The notes under the pieces: generated by a model
What the model saw: the letters and a program-made list of their open reading frames with translations, nothing else
What the model was told of the DNA's origin: nothing
Database searches by the model: none
Shown: piece after piece, positions 27,270 through 38,947 of the stretch
Numbering within the stretch: position 1 is the stretch's first letter
Layout: the number at the start of each line of letters is the position of its first letter
Position numbers and translations under genes: made by a program
Assembly (NCBI RefSeq): GCF_900103085.1
Contig: NZ_FMWR01000003.1
Span: 109,144-173,143, forward strand
From: Gilliamella mensalis
Lineage (GTDB): Bacteria > Pseudomonadota > Gammaproteobacteria > Enterobacterales > Orbaceae
Reading direction: 5' to 3'
Length of the DNA: 64,000 bases

Positions 27270-29915
27270 ATGAATAACCAATATTCCTCAATGCGAAGTA
27301 ATGTCAATATGTTAGGCACTTTACTAGGCAATGCAATAAAACGCGCCACAGGCAATGAAACATTTGATTTAGTCGAAAAAATAAGAAAATTATCAAAATC
27401 AGCTCAACAAGGAAATCCCAAAGCACATAATGATCTGCTCACGTTAATTGAAAACCTTAATGATGATGATTTATTACATATTGCACGCGCATTTAATCAG
27501 TTTTTAAACTTAGTCAATACAGCTGCTGAGTATTATGGTATTTCACCCCATGGGGAAGCATCTAGTAGTCCTAAAAAAATGACCGAATTATTTAGTACTC
27601 TTAAAAGTCTCAATTTTTCAAATAAAACCATTACAAAAGCAATTAATGATTTGTCGATTGAATTAGTGCTAACTGCGCATCCAACTGAAATTAATCGCCG
27701 GACAATGATCAATACTTATACTTCTATTAATAACTGTTTATCTCAACTGGATCATGATGATTTAGCCGACTATGAAATTGAGCGAATTATGCGCCGCTTA
27801 AAACAGTTAGTTTGTCAGGCATGGTATACCGATGAAATCCGCAAAAAACGCCCAACGCCACTTGATGAAGCAAAATGGGGGTTTTCAGTCATTGAAGATA
27901 GCTTATGGGAAGGTGTGCCGCTATTTTTGCGTGAGCTTAATGACCAGTTAGTCGATGCCTTTGATGAGCAATTATCAGTTGATCATGTGCCAATTAAATT
28001 CACCTCATGGATGGGGGGCGATCGTGATGGTAACCCAAATGTGACAGCTAAAGTGACCGAAAAGGTCATGTTACAAGCTAGATTAAAGGCAATCGAATTA
28101 TTTTTAGCCGATATTCAAATACTGGTACGTGAACTTTCAATGACAGAATGTAGTGATTCAGTTATTGATCTGTTAGAAAAAAACAACAAAACCGCTTCCG
28201 AACCTTATCGAGCTGTAATGAAGCAATTACGAACACGCTTAATTAACACTCACAACTATATTGAAGCTTTGCTGAACAATGAACGAGTATTACCGCCCAG
28301 TGATATTTTAATTAAAAATGAACAGCTATGGATGCCACTTTATATCTGTTATGAGTCATTAATTGATCATGGTATGTCAACTATAGCCCATGGTCCATTA
28401 CTTGATACTTTACGACGCATAAAAAGTTTTGGTTTACAATTAGTCCGATTAGACATTCGACAAGACAGCTCTATGCACACTGAGGCGCTTGACGCATTAA
28501 CCAAAGAGCTTAATTTAGGTAGCTATGCAAAATGGACGGAGCAAGAAAAACAAGCATTTTTATTAACTGAATTACAATCTAATCGTCCATTATTACCTTA
28601 TAATTGGCAACCCCATGAAATGGTTCAAGAAGTATTAGATACTTGTCGTGTAATAAAAAAAGCGGGCGAAGAAGCAATCGCCTCTTACGTAATATCAATG
28701 GCTAAAGCTCCTTCTGATATTTTAGCCGTTTACCTATTATTAAAAATCGTTGATTGTCAAAAATATATTCCAATAGTGCCATTATTTGAAACATTAGAAG
28801 ATTTAAATAACGCTAAATCGGTCATGCAAAAACTACTAGATATTCCTTGGTATCGTGACAAAATTCAAGGAAAGCAAATGGTAATGATAGGTTATTCTGA
28901 TTCGGCTAAAGATGCGGGAACACTCGCAGCATCTTGGGCACAGTATCGGTCACAAGAGGAGTTAGTTAACTTATTTGAAAAATATGATACTAATTTAGTG
29001 TTATTCCATGGGCGAGGCGGCTCAATCGGTCGAGGTGGAGCACCAGCACATGCCGCCCTGCTTTCACAGCCACCTGGCTCATTAAAAGGCGGACTTAGAG
29101 TTACCGAACAAGGTGAAATGATCCGTTTTAAACTTGGTCTACCCGAAGTTGCACTTAGTAGTCTAATGCTCTATGCGTCGGCTATTTTACAAGCTAACTT
29201 ATTGCCACCGCCAGCACCAAAACAAGTCTGGCGCAATATCATGGATGAAATGTCTGAAATTTCGTGCAATTGCTATCGCAGTTATGTACGAGAACGAGCA
29301 GAATTTGTTGATTATTTTAGAGCAGTAACGCCAGAGGCGGAATTAGGTAGATTACCACTTGGTTCAAGACCACAAAAACGTCGAACTGGCGGTGGTATCG
29401 AAAGTTTACGTGCTATTCCATGGATTTTTGCTTGGACACAAAACCGTTTAATGGTGCCATCTTGGCTCGGTGCTGGTAGTGCACTTAGAGTAGCTATTGA
29501 AGAGGGTAAACAAAATCTTCTTAAAGAGATGTATCACAATTGGCCATTTTTTAATGCTCGATTAGGTATGCTTGAAATGGTTTATGCCAAAGCAGCACCG
29601 AATATTCATGAATATTACGAGCAACGTTTAGTCGATCCTGCTCTATGGCCATTAGGTGAAGAGCTAAGAAATTTGTTAACCCAAGATATAAATACCGTGC
29701 TAACCATTACCGATGATATTAGCTTAATGGCTGATTTACCTTGGATAGCACAGTCAGTGGCATTGCGTAATACTTATATTGAACCATTAAATTTGCTACA
29801 AGCAGAGTTATTAAGTCGTTCACGAAAATCAAATGGTAACGAAAATATTATAGTAGAACAGGGATTAATGATTACTATTTCAGGAATTGCAGCTGGTATG
29901 AGAAACTCGGGATGA
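27270..29915 (+). CDS. ppc: Phosphoenolpyruvate carboxylase
   Basis: 881 aa (E. coli 883). Carboxylates PEP to oxaloacetate, feeding the reductive branch to fumarate/succinate and aspartate. Start at ATG 27270 because [16 protein letters not shown] matches the family; the frame opens 57 nt earlier. Motifs: catalytic His in [39 protein letters not shown] and C-terminal MRNSG. Followed by a clear terminator. Its product supplies oxaloacetate to the citrate synthase encoded at 42747-44102. Confidence 0.97.
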   Translation: MNNQYSSMRSNVNMLGTLLGNAIKRATGNETFDLVEKIRKLSKSAQQGNPKAHNDLLTLIENLNDDDLLHIARAFNQFLNLVNTAAEYYGISPHGEASSSPKKMTELFSTLKSLNFSNKTITKAINDLSIELVLTAHPTEINRRTMINTYTSINNCLSQLDHDDLADYEIERIMRRLKQLVCQAWYTDEIRKKRPTPLDEAKWGFSVIEDSLWEGVPLFLRELNDQLVDAFDEQLSVDHVPIKFTSWMGGDRDGNPNVTAKVTEKVMLQARLKAIELFLADIQILVRELSMTECSDSVIDLLEKNNKTASEPYRAVMKQLRTRLINTHNYIEALLNNERVLPPSDILIKNEQLWMPLYICYESLIDHGMSTIAHGPLLDTLRRIKSFGLQLVRLDIRQDSSMHTEALDALTKELNLGSYAKWTEQEKQAFLLTELQSNRPLLPYNWQPHEMVQEVLDTCRVIKKAGEEAIASYVISMAKAPSDILAVYLLLKIVDCQKYIPIVPLFETLEDLNNAKSVMQKLLDIPWYRDKIQGKQMVMIGYSDSAKDAGTLAASWAQYRSQEELVNLFEKYDTNLVLFHGRGGSIGRGGAPAHAALLSQPPGSLKGGLRVTEQGEMIRFKLGLPEVALSSLMLYASAILQANLLPPPAPKQVWRNIMDEMSEISCNCYRSYVRERAEFVDYFRAVTPEAELGRLPLGSRPQKRRTGGGIESLRAIPWIFAWTQNRLMVPSWLGAGSALRVAIEEGKQNLLKEMYHNWPFFNARLGMLEMVYAKAAPNIHEYYEQRLVDPALWPLGEELRNLLTQDINTVLTITDDISLMADLPWIAQSVALRNTYIEPLNLLQAELLSRSRKSNGNENIIVEQGLMITISGIAAGMRNSG

Positions 29916-30406
29916 AAAAGATCAATACTTTTTCTGCAGTCAACAAAGAACTCGCTTTTTAACGAGTTCTTTGATCTCATTGATGTATAAAATAGACCAA
30001 GTTATCGCTCAATGCCGAAAAACTCAAATGTTCTAAATCCAAACACATCAAATATAAGTGCGCTCCGCCTAACAAAAAGTGAACTTATTTTCAATAAAAA
30101 ATACTCAGGAAACTTATTGATTTTATTGAACTTTTTTTGTAAAAATCATTTAATTATGTAATATGGGGTCCAAAAACAAGTTCAGATAGTAGATTGATAG
30201 ATCAAAAGGGAAACCAAAAGGAAATGTATTTATAATAGCCCCAAAAGCACCAATATTTTTACTGCTAGGGCAGGTATAAATTGATAAAATAACTATCCAA
30301 AAATATCGCCATTATTACTAATCAAATACAGTGCGTTATTATCACAATGAACAAAAATATATGCTAGCTGATAGTATATTTTTAAGTATTTTTGATAGCA
30401 TCCCAA
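29916..30406. other. Intergenic region after ppc
   Basis: Holds the ppc terminator, then AT-rich DNA. A 49-codon frame starting ATG 30013 has no ribosome site and is not called. The stretch around 30100-30135 resembles one at 40803-40840 (shared TTATTGATTTTATT core). Confidence 0.4.
29944..29973 (+). terminator. ppc terminator
   Basis: Perfect 11-bp stem CAAAGAACTCG / CGAGTTCTTTG with an 8-nt loop, 28 nt after the ppc stop. Confidence 0.75.
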
Positions 30407-30438
30407 TAAAAAATAAACCCCGAATGATATCGAGGTTT
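30407..30438 (-). terminator. Terminator after the Sel1-repeat gene
   Basis: On the minus strand AAACCTCGA-TATCAT-TCGGGGTTT (one G-T pair) followed by a long T-rich run. Lies 30 nt after the stop of the Sel1-repeat gene. Confidence 0.8.
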
Positions 30439-30467
30439 GTCAACAATCTAAAAAGGACAATGCTTTT

Positions 30468-31532
30468 TTATTTTTTAGGTAATAACTGTTCTAAATAAGC
30501 TTTAGCGTCTTGATCGCCTTGTTCGCTAGCTTTAGTAAACCAATAGATAGCACGCTCTTGATCTTTATCAATACCTTCGCCTTCCAGATATTTAACGCCC
30601 AAATTATATTGAGCATCAACGCTACCTTGCTCTGCCGCTTTTTGATACCATTCAATGGCTTTTTTAACATCTTTAGGCACCCCACCGCCTACATCATACA
30701 TCACACCAATATTATACTGTGCATCAACGTTACCCGCCTCAGCAGCTTTAGTAAACCAATAGGCAGCTTGTGTGTTGTCGGGTTTCGTGCCTGTACCTGT
30801 TGCATACATAACGGCTAAATTGTACATAGCTAGCACATGTCCGCGCTCTGCCGCTTGTGTATAAAAAAAACTAGCTGCCATATAATCTTGGGTCAAACCA
30901 TCGCCATTTTCTGACATTAGCCCTAAATAGTATTGCGCCTCTGGAATATTATCTTTAGCAGCTTTACTAAACCAATCAGCTGCAGTCATACGATCTTCTT
31001 GTATACCATCACCAAAAAAATAGATCATACCAAGGTTTAAATAAGCGTCATAAAGACCTTCATCACCCGCTTGTGTAAAGTAGTCAATTGCAGTTAATGT
31101 GTTTTTTTCTACCCCTTTACCCTCTTGATACATTAAAGCTAAATTATATTTAGCCAATGCATAATTTTGATCTGCCGCCAATTTAAAATATTTAACCGCT
31201 TCATTTAAATCACGATTGGTTCCCAATCCACTTTGATACATAAACGCTAAATTATTTTGTGCTTTGGCAAGTCCTTGTTCTGCTGCTTTTTTATACCAGA
31301 AAAAAGCACGAACATCACTAGCTTCAACTCCCACCCCTTGTTTATAGATATTTCCTAATGAGTACTGAGCTTCTGCGTTTCCTGTTTCGGCAGATAAACG
31401 TAAAGAAGGAAGTAATGAATCGGACTGTTTAAGCTTTAATTGCGTATCGTCTGATTGGGTCTTATAATTTGTAGCCATTGCACTATAAGAAACAGATAAC
31501 AATAGCATTAATAATATTTGAATTTTTTTCAT
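30468..31532 (-). CDS. Exported Sel1-repeat protein
   Basis: 354 aa from ATG 31532, chosen because it begins a clean signal peptide (MKKIQILLMLLLSVSYSAMA). The mature part is about eight tandem 36-residue Sel1 units, each with the pattern A-x-x-x-L-G-x-x-Y-x-x-G-x-G, e.g. AEAQYSLGNIYKQGVGV and VDAQYNLGVKYLEGEGI. Such solenoids scaffold protein contacts in the periplasm; relatives include HcpA/EsiB-like proteins that touch host factors. Specific partner unknown. Single gene with its own terminator. Confidence 0.85.
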   Translation of the reverse strand: MKKIQILLMLLLSVSYSAMATNYKTQSDDTQLKLKQSDSLLPSLRLSAETGNAEAQYSLGNIYKQGVGVEASDVRAFFWYKKAAEQGLAKAQNNLAFMYQSGLGTNRDLNEAVKYFKLAADQNYALAKYNLALMYQEGKGVEKNTLTAIDYFTQAGDEGLYDAYLNLGMIYFFGDGIQEDRMTAADWFSKAAKDNIPEAQYYLGLMSENGDGLTQDYMAASFFYTQAAERGHVLAMYNLAVMYATGTGTKPDNTQAAYWFTKAAEAGNVDAQYNIGVMYDVGGGVPKDVKKAIEWYQKAAEQGSVDAQYNLGVKYLEGEGIDKDQERAIYWFTKASEQGDQDAKAYLEQLLPKK

Positions 31533-31812
31533 ATTTTTAAAATTATTATGACACTGCCAATAATTATACATAAATGCAATCCCAGGGAATAGTTTTTGTT
31601 TAATACTTATATGAGTTATTTTATTTATATAATAAAAATCAGATAAAATACAATTTTATTAATCAATCCGTTCGGTATGTCTGTTGTACAACACTAACAA
31701 CAATAATTTGGTAAGTATTGAACAACTATATCCTCACAATTACCATCAGGTTTTCGGTATTACCACTGTTAATTTATTTATTTTTTCTAATAAACAATAT
31801 TCTTCACATATG

Positions 31813-33276
31813 TTATAAACCAAGTTCATCCCAAATTTCATCAATCCGAGCAACAACTTTAGGATCTTTCTTGATAATTTTTCCCCACTCGCGATTGGTT
31901 TCACCTGGCCATTTATTAGTCGCATCCAACCCCATTTTAGAACCCAATCCTGAAACCGGCGACGCAAAGTCTAAATAGTCGATAGGTGTATTATCAATAA
32001 AAGTAGTATCACGCTGTGGATCCATACGTGTCGAAATAGCCCACATAACATCTTTCCAGTCACGGGCATTAATATCATCATCACAGACAATCACAAATTT
32101 TGTATACATAAATTGCCTTAGATAAGACCAAATCCCCATCATGACTCGTTTAGCATGGCCTGGATACTGTTTTTTAATTGTCACAATCGCAATACGGTAT
32201 GAGCATCCTTCGGGCGGTAAATAAAAATCGACAATTTCAGGAAATTGTTTTTGTAAAATTGGTATAAAGACCTCATTCAACGCAAGCCCCATTACCGCAG
32301 GTTCATCTGGCGGTCTACCAGTATAGGTTGAATGATAAATCGCATCTTTACGACGAGTTAAATGTGTCACGGTAAATACGGCAAATTGCTCAACTTCATT
32401 ATAATAACCGGTGTGATCACCATACGGACCTTCTGATGCTAACTCATTAGGATCAATATAACCTTCAAGCACGATTTCTGCACTAGCTGGAACCTCTAAA
32501 TCGTTTGATAACGATTTCACCACTTCGGTTCGACTACCGCGTAATAATCCAGAAAAAGCATATTCGGGTAAGGTGTCTGGTACGGGTGTCACTGCACCTA
32601 AAATAGTTGCCGGATCAGCGCCAATCACAACACTAACGGGGAATTTTTGGTTAGGATTTACTTGTTGCCACTCGGCAAAATCAAGTGCCCCACCACGATG
32701 TGAAAGCCAGCGCATAATTAATTTATTTTTGCCTAAAAGCTGCAAGCGATAAATACCCACATTTTGTCGATCTTTATAAGGACCTTTAGTAATAGTCAGT
32801 CCCCAAGATAACAGCGGTGCCACATCATCGGGCCAGCAATGCATAATAGGTAAACGCGTCAAATCCACTTCATCATCCTTAAAAATCACCTCTTGACAAG
32901 GGGCGGATGAACGATGTTTGACTGGCATATTTAGTACTTGTTTATATTTAGGCAATACATTAAAAAATTGCCGTATGCCTTTGGGTGGTTCGGGTTCACG
33001 CAAAAATGCCAATAACTCACCAATTTCACGCAAAGCTAAAGTATCTTCACGCCCCATACCCATCGCAACGCGCTTAGCTGTGCCAAATAGATTACATAAA
33101 ACAGGCATATCATAACCAATCGGGTTTTCAAATAATAAGGCAGGACCTTCGCTGCGTAATACGCGATCAGCAATTTCGGTCATTTCAAGATAAGGATTAA
33201 CAGGAAAAGTAATTCTTTTTAATTCACCTTGCTGTTCAAGATAATCTAAAAAATCTCTAAAATTTGAAAAATTCAT
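31813..33276 (-). CDS. ubiD: UbiD, 3-octaprenyl-4-hydroxybenzoate decarboxylase
   Basis: 487 aa (E. coli 497). Prenylated-FMN-dependent decarboxylase in ubiquinone synthesis. Colinear with E. coli Ubi[20 protein letters not shown] early, [20 protein letters not shown] (prFMN-binding region), [13 protein letters not shown] with the catalytic Glu region, and [19 protein letters not shown] near the end. ubiX, which makes the cofactor, is not in the window. A run of eight G residues lies about 50 bp upstream of its start. Confidence 0.96.
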   Translation of the reverse strand: MNFSNFRDFLDYLEQQGELKRITFPVNPYLEMTEIADRVLRSEGPALLFENPIGYDMPVLCNLFGTAKRVAMGMGREDTLALREIGELLAFLREPEPPKGIRQFFNVLPKYKQVLNMPVKHRSSAPCQEVIFKDDEVDLTRLPIMHCWPDDVAPLLSWGLTITKGPYKDRQNVGIYRLQLLGKNKLIMRWLSHRGGALDFAEWQQVNPNQKFPVSVVIGADPATILGAVTPVPDTLPEYAFSGLLRGSRTEVVKSLSNDLEVPASAEIVLEGYIDPNELASEGPYGDHTGYYNEVEQFAVFTVTHLTRRKDAIYHSTYTGRPPDEPAVMGLALNEVFIPILQKQFPEIVDFYLPPEGCSYRIAIVTIKKQYPGHAKRVMMGIWSYLRQFMYTKFVIVCDDDINARDWKDVMWAISTRMDPQRDTTFIDNTPIDYLDFASPVSGLGSKMGLDATNKWPGETNREWGKIIKKDPKVVARIDEIWDELGL

Positions 33277-33326
33277 TTATTATTACTCTCTGTTACTAAC
33301 TCATATTGAGTTGACCAAATACAAAA

Positions 33327-33334
33327 GGGGGGGG
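33327..33334. repeat. G8 homopolymer upstream of ubiD
   Basis: Eight consecutive G on the plus strand in otherwise AT-rich DNA, about 50 bp before the ubiD ATG and outside any reading frame. Confidence 0.9.
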
Positions 33335-33368
33335 TTAACCTTTGATTAAAACATATCGTTGAATTTTA

Positions 33369-33785
33369 TTAATCTGCATCGATGTTTTCACTGTATATTG
33401 GCACTTGTTTATTGTAATTACATGCCACAATTTTAGGTAATAGAGTTTCAAACTGTTTATTGTCGATTTCAATAAATTCATCCTGATCAACTTGATAAAA
33501 TAAATATTGCTCAGATTCATCATCAAACCGGAACAAGGCTAGCCAGTCATTGCGATCCTCACTATTTTCATTAGCAAATATCTTAATCATGGTATGTTCA
33601 CGTTTTTCGGGTTGATCATGTAATTTATAATCAATAATCGTTTCAGCAATTTTAGTATCATATTCATCAAAAATAATATAATCACTTTGATTAGCTTGGC
33701 ACTTTTTTATACTTATTTCAGCATGACTGCTTGGTATAAAAAAACATAAAAAGGAAAACACAAGAGCAGATAAGCTCAATTTCAT
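33369..33785 (-). CDS. Small exported protein of unknown function
   Basis: 138 aa from ATG 33785; MKLSLSALVFSFLCFFIPSS then HAEIS is a typical signal peptide, so the longer frame overlapping nudB is rejected. The mature part is acidic with two cysteines (KKCQANQSD, VACNYN) that could form a disulfide. No family recognised. It lies 10 nt after nudB on the same strand and is probably co-transcribed. Confidence 0.6.
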   Translation of the reverse strand: MKLSLSALVFSFLCFFIPSSHAEISIKKCQANQSDYIIFDEYDTKIAETIIDYKLHDQPEKREHTMIKIFANENSEDRNDWLALFRFDDESEQYLFYQVDQDEFIEIDNKQFETLLPKIVACNYNKQVPIYSENIDAD

Positions 33786-33795
33786 TTTCGACCTC

Positions 33796-34248
33796 TTAAT
33801 TAGATTTAAGCAAACTATGAATTTTACTAATAGCCTCACTATTATTTGGCGATAAAGTAAGACTAGTGGACTCATCAATCGTTAGCCATTGATAAGCTAA
33901 ATGCTCAGTAAGCATAGGTGTTATCTCATTGATAAGTGGTAGATAAAACCAATGCTCTTTATTTATCTTAACATCTGGCGCATATCTATGCCTAAATTGA
34001 GGAAAGATTTCAAATTCAACAGCATGCTTTGCATCAATTAACTCAAGATTTTTCCCTACAATATCAATGCCTGTTTCTTCATATACTTCACGAATTGCAG
34101 TGTCTAATGGCGATTCATTAGCTTCCATGCTACCTGTTACTGATTGCCAAAAACAAGGATCATCTTGACGCTGCAACATAAGGCAGCGATTTGTTGTCTG
34201 GCAGAAAATCACCACCAGAACAGATTCAGGATTTTTGAATTTTTGCAT
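33796..34248 (-). CDS. nudB: NudB, dihydroneopterin triphosphate diphosphatase
   Basis: 150 aa Nudix hydrolase that removes pyrophosphate from dihydroneopterin triphosphate in folate synthesis. The Nudix box reads GSMEANESPLDTAIREVYEE (about 36-55), with G, the E pair and the REVYEETG core in place. LMLQRQDDPCFWQSVTGS and the tail EHLAYQWL match NudB specifically. Next to aspS, as in E. coli, where nudB follows aspS. Confidence 0.92.
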   Translation of the reverse strand: MQKFKNPESVLVVIFCQTTNRCLMLQRQDDPCFWQSVTGSMEANESPLDTAIREVYEETGIDIVGKNLELIDAKHAVEFEIFPQFRHRYAPDVKINKEHWFYLPLINEITPMLTEHLAYQWLTIDESTSLTLSPNNSEAISKIHSLLKSN

Positions 34249-34257
34249 TAAATATCG

Positions 34258-36015
34258 CTATTTTTTACTTACTTCAATACCCAATTCAGTTAATGCAGCC
34301 GCATTTGCTGGACTTGGCGCATCGGTTAATAAACATGCGGCCGCAGTTGTTTTAGGAAATGCTATCACATCACGGATATTATCTGTTCCACTTAATAACA
34401 TGCTTAGTCTATCTAATCCAAATGCTAATCCTGCATGAGGTGGTGTGCCGTATTTTAATGCATCGAGTAAAAAGCCGAATTTTTCACGTTGCTCGTGTTC
34501 ATTAATACCTAGAATTGAAAAAACTGCTTGCTGCATTTCACTGCGATGAATACGAACCGATCCACCCCCAACTTCATAACCATTTATAACCATATCATAA
34601 GCATTCGCAACGGCATTTTCAGGGTTTTTGATAAGCTCTTCTGGTGTATAATCTTTTGGTGAGGTAAATGGATGATGCATTGCACTTAGTCCTTCGTCTG
34701 TTTCTTCAAACATAGGAAAATCAATAACCCAAAGTACCGCCCATTTACTTTCATCAGTTAAGCTTAAGTCCTTACCAACTTTTAAACGTAATGCGCCAAG
34801 TGCATCACTTACAACTTTATAACTATCGGCACCAAATAATAAAATATCGCCATCTTTAGCATTGGCTCGATTAAGTAGTGCTTCCATTTGTGATTCATTA
34901 AAGAATTTTGCTACAGGACTTTGTACGCCCTCTAGCCCTTTATGGCGTTCATTAACCTTAATCCATGCCATACCTTTAGCACCATAAACTGAAATGAATT
35001 GTGTATATTCATCTAACTGCTTACGCGTTAATTGGGCACCATTTGGTACACAAAGTAAAGCTACGCGACCTTTAGGATCATTGGCTGGAGTTGAAAACAC
35101 TTTAAAATCAACATCTTTAACAATATCAGCCACGTCAATAATTTCGAGCGGATTACGTAAATCAGGTTTATCGCTACCAAAACGACGCATCGCCTCAGCA
35201 AAAGTCATGATAGGGAACTGGCCTAAATCGACATTTTTAACATGCAACCAAAGTTCACGAATCATTTTTTCCATAACCTCACGCACTTGTTCGGCCGTCA
35301 TAAATGACGTTTCAACATCGATTTGGGTAAATTCAGGTTGACGATCAGCTCTCAAATCTTCATCTCGAAAACATTTTACAATTTGATAATAGCGATCAAA
35401 TCCTGACATCATCAGCAATTGCTTAAATAACTGTGGTGATTGTGGAAGGGCATAAAATTCACCTTTATGAATCCGGCTTGGTACTAAATAGTCTCGAGCT
35501 CCCTCTGGTGTTGCTTTGGTTAACATGGGTGTTTCAATATCTAAAAAACCATGCTCGTTCATAAATGAACGAACAAACGCAGTAATTTTGGCTCGAGTTT
35601 TAAAAATCGTTGCCATTTCAGGGCGACGAAGATCAATATAACGATATTTTAAACGCTGTTCTTCACTATTGTTTTGATTGAAATCAAGAGGTAAAACATC
35701 ACTACGGTTAAATATAGTCAGCTCAGAGGCCAAAATTTCAACCTCACCAGTTGCCATATCTTTGTTGATTTGACCGTCAGGTCGAGCTCTTACTTTCCCT
35801 TTGATTTGAATACAAAATTCATTACGTAACTCACCCGCAAGTTGATACGCTTGTTGATAATCAGGGTCGAAAAACACCTGAACCATGCCTTCACGATCGC
35901 GCATATCAATAAAAATCATACCGCCTAAATCCCGACGTTTATTGACCCATCCACACAATGTTACTTCTTGATTAATATGAGATGCCGTTAACTGACCGCA
36001 ATAAATTGAACGCAT
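34258..36015 (-). CDS. aspS: Aspartyl-tRNA synthetase
   Basis: 585 aa (E. coli 590), class II synthetase. N-terminal OB fold ([20 protein letters not shown]), motif 2 [18 protein letters not shown], the bacterial GAD insertion in the middle, and motif 3 [13 protein letters not shown] near the end. Complete. Transcribed with nudB nine nt downstream. Confidence 0.97.
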   Translation of the reverse strand: MRSIYCGQLTASHINQEVTLCGWVNKRRDLGGMIFIDMRDREGMVQVFFDPDYQQAYQLAGELRNEFCIQIKGKVRARPDGQINKDMATGEVEILASELTIFNRSDVLPLDFNQNNSEEQRLKYRYIDLRRPEMATIFKTRAKITAFVRSFMNEHGFLDIETPMLTKATPEGARDYLVPSRIHKGEFYALPQSPQLFKQLLMMSGFDRYYQIVKCFRDEDLRADRQPEFTQIDVETSFMTAEQVREVMEKMIRELWLHVKNVDLGQFPIMTFAEAMRRFGSDKPDLRNPLEIIDVADIVKDVDFKVFSTPANDPKGRVALLCVPNGAQLTRKQLDEYTQFISVYGAKGMAWIKVNERHKGLEGVQSPVAKFFNESQMEALLNRANAKDGDILLFGADSYKVVSDALGALRLKVGKDLSLTDESKWAVLWVIDFPMFEETDEGLSAMHHPFTSPKDYTPEELIKNPENAVANAYDMVINGYEVGGGSVRIHRSEMQQAVFSILGINEHEQREKFGFLLDALKYGTPPHAGLAFGLDRLSMLLSGTDNIRDVIAFPKTTAAACLLTDAPSPANAAALTELGIEVSKK

Positions 36016-36292
36016 AAAATACCCTGTTTAAATATCATTCTAAAAAATAGTGTTCATTATAAAACAAATAAAACCCTTATAAAGGCATTTATTGAGATTT
36101 ATTCTCTATTTATTTAAATATTTTTAATACGTCATCAAAATTATTAACTATATTTATAATAACAATATGATTGTTGACGCTAATAAGCTAGGTTGGGTAT
36201 AGTGATTACTTAATAACACTGCTGGTTATCATTTAGAGATAGCATTGATAGTGTATAACCATACCAACAATATAAATAAGGAATCTTTAAGC

Positions 36293-37084
36293 ATGGATAT
36301 TTTAAAAGACTATAGAGTGCATTTACTTGCTCTAGTCGTTGTTTTAATATGTGAGTTCATTGGTAGACAATCGCTCTGGATTATATCTGTGTACCCGATG
36401 CTATATGCCATGATTATTGGCGGAATAATTAGCCTTCCCAAATTAAAAATATTAAAACTAAAAAATATGAATCATGCCAGTACCATCATGATTGTTACTT
36501 TAATGCTGCTTGTTGCCAAGCTTGGCGTTTCGGTTGGTCCTAAAATTGATATGATTTTAGAAGATGCGAAATTAGCCTTAGTTTTTCAAGAGTTAGGTCA
36601 TTTTGCCGGCACGATTTTATTAGGCTTACCACTGGCAATGATATTAGGCATGAAACGCGAAGCGGTGGGCGCAACTTATTCAGTTGCTCGCGAACCCAAT
36701 ATTGCGATCGTTGCCGACAAATATGGATTAGATTCTGCTGAAGGTCGTGGTGTTATGGCGATGTATGTGTGTGGCACGCTTTATGGCGCTATTTGGATGA
36801 GCATACTTGCTAGCGTAATGGCAAAATTAGATATCCTCCATCCTTATGCGTTAGCGATGGGGGCTGGGGTTGGAAGTGGTAGTATGATGGCGGCATCACT
36901 TGCACCAATAAGTGACCTTTATCCTCAAATGGCAAGTGAAATCAAAGCCTATGCAACAACAGCAAATTTAATATCAAGTATTGTTGGTATTTATATTTAT
37001 ACACTATTTTCGTTACCTTTTGCCTCTTTCTTATATAACCTTTTTGCCCGCTTGCGACGTAACAAAGAAGGAGCGTTATCATGA
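36293..37084 (+). CDS. DUF3100-like membrane protein, probable transporter half
   Basis: 263 aa from ATG 36293 with AAGGA ten nt upstream; an earlier TTG is less likely. Seven or so hydrophobic helices, and a loop KREAVGATYSVAREPNIAIV that I associate with DUF3100 proteins. Overlaps the next gene by 4 nt and is followed by an M20 amidohydrolase, so it is probably one component of an uptake system for the hydrolase's substrate. Function is inference from context. Confidence 0.65.
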   Translation: MDILKDYRVHLLALVVVLICEFIGRQSLWIISVYPMLYAMIIGGIISLPKLKILKLKNMNHASTIMIVTLMLLVAKLGVSVGPKIDMILEDAKLALVFQELGHFAGTILLGLPLAMILGMKREAVGATYSVAREPNIAIVADKYGLDSAEGRGVMAMYVCGTLYGAIWMSILASVMAKLDILHPYALAMGAGVGSGSMMAASLAPISDLYPQMASEIKAYATTANLISSIVGIYIYTLFSLPFASFLYNLFARLRRNKEGALS

Positions 37085-37530
37085 AATGCCTAGAAACAAT
37101 ATTTTTACTGATCTTAGTTGCCATTATTATGGCCGCCGGCAATACTGTAGGTTACAAAATTGATTTTAAGCTGTCACTACAAGCATTATCAATCTTGGTT
37201 GCTATCTCAATAATCGGCTATTTTGTTGGTAAAATTCCACTATTAAACAAATTTCCAGTTATTTTATGGGTATCAGTCGTAGCCGCAGTTGCTTCATCAC
37301 CAATATTTCCTTATCACGAACATGTTGTTTCAATTACTGATCAAGTTTCTTTATTGGCTGTTTGTACCCCAGTGCTTGCTTATGCAGGACTAGCTATTGG
37401 CAAAGATTTAGCATTATTTAAAAGTATCTCTTGGCGAATCATTCCTGTTTCTTTAGCCGTGTTTTCAGGTACCTTTATTTTTGCGGCAATCATTGCACAA
37501 ATCACCTTACATTGGGAAGGTGTTATCTAA
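37081..37530 (+). CDS. Partner membrane protein of the DUF3100-like gene
   Basis: 149 aa, four to five hydrophobic helices, no charged loops of note (IGYFVGKIPLLNKFPVIL; AYAGLAIGKDLALFKSISWR). The 4-nt ATGA overlap with the previous gene suggests a stoichiometric two-part membrane complex. No family name recognised with confidence. It ends 20 nt before the M20 hydrolase. Confidence 0.6.
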   Translation: MKCLETIFLLILVAIIMAAGNTVGYKIDFKLSLQALSILVAISIIGYFVGKIPLLNKFPVILWVSVVAAVASSPIFPYHEHVVSITDQVSLLAVCTPVLAYAGLAIGKDLALFKSISWRIIPVSLAVFSGTFIFAAIIAQITLHWEGVI

Positions 37531-37550
37531 TTTGAATTAGGACTTTACGT

Positions 37551-38870
37551 ATGACAAAAGAAGAACTTAAAAAAAAGGTTTGTAACGCAATAACAAACCG
37601 TAAAGCTGACATCAAAGCGATTGCTCAGTCAATTTGGGCAGAACCTGAACTTGGTTATAAAGAACACAAGACGGCTAAAAAAGTCGAAGAAGCCTTTGAA
37701 AAATTGGGTGTACCATTTAAAAATAAATTAGCTCTAACTGGCGTAAAAGGTCGCTTAAAAGGCGGAAAAGGTAGTAAGTACAGCATTGCTGTTATTGGCG
37801 AGCTTGATGCCATTATTTGTGCTGATCACCCTGCTGCTGACGAAACATCTGGTGCTGCGCACTGTTGTGGGCATAATGCGCAAATTGCCAATATGATGGC
37901 AGTTACGATGGGATTAATTGATGCAGGAGCTATGCAATTTTTAGCGGGCGATGTCGTACCTTTTGCGGTGCCTGCTGAAGAATATGTTGAAATCACTTAT
38001 CGAAATCGCTTAATTGAAGAAGGTAAAATCAAATATATTGGTGGCAAACCAGAGCTAATTTCGCGGGGTGAATTTGATGATGTTGATATGGCACTGCAAA
38101 TACACTTAACTAGCGTACCCAATGACCGACAAGATGGTTTTATCGAAATATCAACTACCAGTAATGGTTTTATCGGTAAATTGATTAAATATAAAGGCGA
38201 AGCGTCACACGCGGCTGCTGCACCACATGCAGGTGTCAATGCCTTAAATGCAGCGATGATGGGAATGATGGGTGTACACGCGATTCGCGAAACATTTCAA
38301 GAAAAAGACTATATTCGATTCCATCCGATTATTACCCAAGGTGGTGATTTAGTTAATGTAGTTCCAAGCGATGTAAGAATGGAAAGTTATGTACGAGCTG
38401 GCAATGTGCCTGCCATGATTGATGCCAATGAACGAATTAATCAAGCGTTAAAAGCAGGTGCTATGGCAGTTGGTGCCACCTGTGAAATTAAGGACTTGCC
38501 TGGCTATTTACCATTAAATAACAATCCAACGCTTAACGAGCTTTTAAAACATAATGCCGAAACGTTAATTGGTGAAGAAAATGTTTCAGTTGCCCCTCAT
38601 ATGACAGGAAGCACCGATACTGGCGATCTATCCCACATTATGCCTGTTAGCCACCCATGGATTGGTTCGGTTCGGGGTGTTTTACACGGTAAAGATTATA
38701 CCGTATTTGATGAAGAGATGGCTTATATCCGTCCTGCGCAAATGATGGCCTGTACAATTATCGATTTACTTTATGACGATGCCAAAGCTGCACAAACGCT
38801 GATGTCAGAATATAAGCCACTTATGACCAAAGAAGAATATTTAACATTCCTATCTGGCTTTGACAAATAA
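37551..38870 (+). CDS. M20-family amidohydrolase (AbgB/aminoacylase-like)
   Basis: 439 aa. Metal-dependent hydrolase of N-acyl or N-aryl amino acids or dipeptides. Motifs: VIGELDAI, HCCGHNAQIA (metal ligands), a dimerisation insert with GEASHAAAAPHAGVNALNA, and GSTDTGDLSHIMP. Closest in style to AbgB, which with AbgT handles p-aminobenzoyl-glutamate; abgT is at 48072 rather than adjacent. Third gene of a membrane-membrane-hydrolase operon, so substrate uptake is presumably through its two upstream partners. Confidence 0.8.
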   Translation: MTKEELKKKVCNAITNRKADIKAIAQSIWAEPELGYKEHKTAKKVEEAFEKLGVPFKNKLALTGVKGRLKGGKGSKYSIAVIGELDAIICADHPAADETSGAAHCCGHNAQIANMMAVTMGLIDAGAMQFLAGDVVPFAVPAEEYVEITYRNRLIEEGKIKYIGGKPELISRGEFDDVDMALQIHLTSVPNDRQDGFIEISTTSNGFIGKLIKYKGEASHAAAAPHAGVNALNAAMMGMMGVHAIRETFQEKDYIRFHPIITQGGDLVNVVPSDVRMESYVRAGNVPAMIDANERINQALKAGAMAVGATCEIKDLPGYLPLNNNPTLNELLKHNAETLIGEENVSVAPHMTGSTDTGDLSHIMPVSHPWIGSVRGVLHGKDYTVFDEEMAYIRPAQMMACTIIDLLYDDAKAAQTLMSEYKPLMTKEEYLTFLSGFDK

Positions 38871-38947
38871 TCTTAATCGCTTGGCACATTGTTGTGCCAA
38901 GTTTCTGTTATAATGCTTTTTCATAATTAACCCAATAATCATCCACT

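Noticed and set aside
30013..30162. 49-codon ORF after ppc
   Set aside because: No ribosome binding site, low-complexity AT-rich composition and no similarity recognised.
33786..33878. N-terminal extension of the small exported protein into nudB
   Set aside because: ATG 33785 begins a clean signal peptide; the extension overlaps nudB coding sequence.
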